13,797 nucleotides of DNA from Clostridia bacterium (GTDB lineage: Bacteria > Bacillota > Clostridia > Oscillospirales > SIG627), in NCBI GenBank assembly GCA_017453605.1, contig JAFTEP010000102.1:1-13797 (forward strand). Reading direction: 5' to 3'. A program made the position numbers and the translations under genes. Below the pieces are notes generated by a model that saw only the letters and a program-made list of their open reading frames with translations, had not been told where the DNA came from and searched no databases. Below are positions 13,636 through 13,797 of this stretch, piece after piece. Positions within the stretch are counted from its first letter, which is position 1. Each line of letters opens with the position of its first letter.

Positions 13636-13797
13636 ATGAAAAAAGCGCTTGTCACCGGCGCCTCGTCGGGTCTCGGACGCGAGTTCGCCAGACTTCTCGC
13701 GCCTCACTGTGAAGAGATAGTTATCGTCGGCAGGAACGAAAAGAGACTTGCCGCTCTATGCGAAGAGCTGTCGGCAGTCTCCGAAGTCAAGGTCGTC
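13636..13797 (+). CDS. Short-chain dehydrogenase/reductase, N-terminal part (continues past window)
   Basis: The first 54 residues are present. After MKKALV comes the SDR nucleotide-binding motif TGASSGLG (7-14), then helix REFARLLAP and the second strand IVIVGRNEKRLAAL (28-41), whose GRN suggests preference for NADPH, a point inferred from the arginine after the second strand. The family is a Rossmann-fold oxidoreductase of many substrates; the catalytic Tyr-x3-Lys lies beyond the window, so no substrate can be given. The ATG is preceded by CGGAG with eight-base spacing and lies 18 bases after the metallopeptidase-like gene, in the same direction, so it is likely co-transcribed. Confidence 0.92.
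   Translation, partial: MKKALVTGASSGLGREFARLLAPHCEEIVIVGRNEKRLAALCEELSAVSEVKVV

Overview
This is a GC-rich window that is strongly biased towards C-ending codons (GAC, GTC, ATC, CTC). It carries hallmark genes of an endospore-forming Firmicute: yqfC, yqfD, a YlbJ-like membrane protein and a SleB-type cell-wall hydrolase. It also carries the conserved phoH-ybeY-era-recO run. I read it as a Clostridia chromosome, probably of an uncultured gut or environmental lineage; nothing here fixes a lower rank.

Layout. Positions 2-109 hold the 3' end of an unidentified plus-strand gene. A flavin-type split-barrel oxidase-like gene follows (185-607). Next comes an IS200/IS605-type insertion sequence (about 639-1325 at minimum) whose minus-strand transposase gene has lost one base and therefore its catalytic tyrosine. 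The element sits between two convergent genes. The second of these is the end of a two-gene minus-strand unit (2727 down to 1421): a small four-cysteine protein and a cytoplasmic sialidase-fold beta-propeller, with its own sigma-A-like promoter and a strong terminator. A YlbJ-like sporulation membrane protein (2776-3675, minus) is divergent from the main operon.

Main operon, 3806-10839 on the plus strand: yqfC, yqfD, phoH, ybeY, era, recO, mutS2, with overlaps or short gaps throughout. It joins a sporulation pair (yqfC/yqfD) to housekeeping genes for ribosome biogenesis and RNA quality (phoH, ybeY, era), recombination repair (recO) and ribosome-collision rescue or DNA structure processing (mutS2). 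The genes pgpH, dgkA and cdd, often found inside this cluster elsewhere, are absent here. An AT-rich patch inside yqfD holds a plausible internal promoter that could uncouple the housekeeping genes from sporulation control.

A 369-base gap (10840-11208) follows. It contains a probable weak terminator, a long hairpin, a perfect-consensus sigma-A promoter, and immediately after it an inverted repeat followed by a T-run, which may be an attenuator or encode a very short RNA. After it come a secreted SleB-type hydrolase (11209-11901) with a textbook terminator, a short-form malic enzyme (12063-13235), a small membrane protein with an HELGH zinc-protease motif that overlaps the malic enzyme end (13222-13617), and the start of a short-chain dehydrogenase (13636 to the window edge).

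The points most worth a second look are the frameshifted transposase with its ribosome-site-masking leader, the promoter and hairpin leader before the SleB-type gene, the compact HELGH membrane protein, and the small cysteine protein paired with a beta-propeller.
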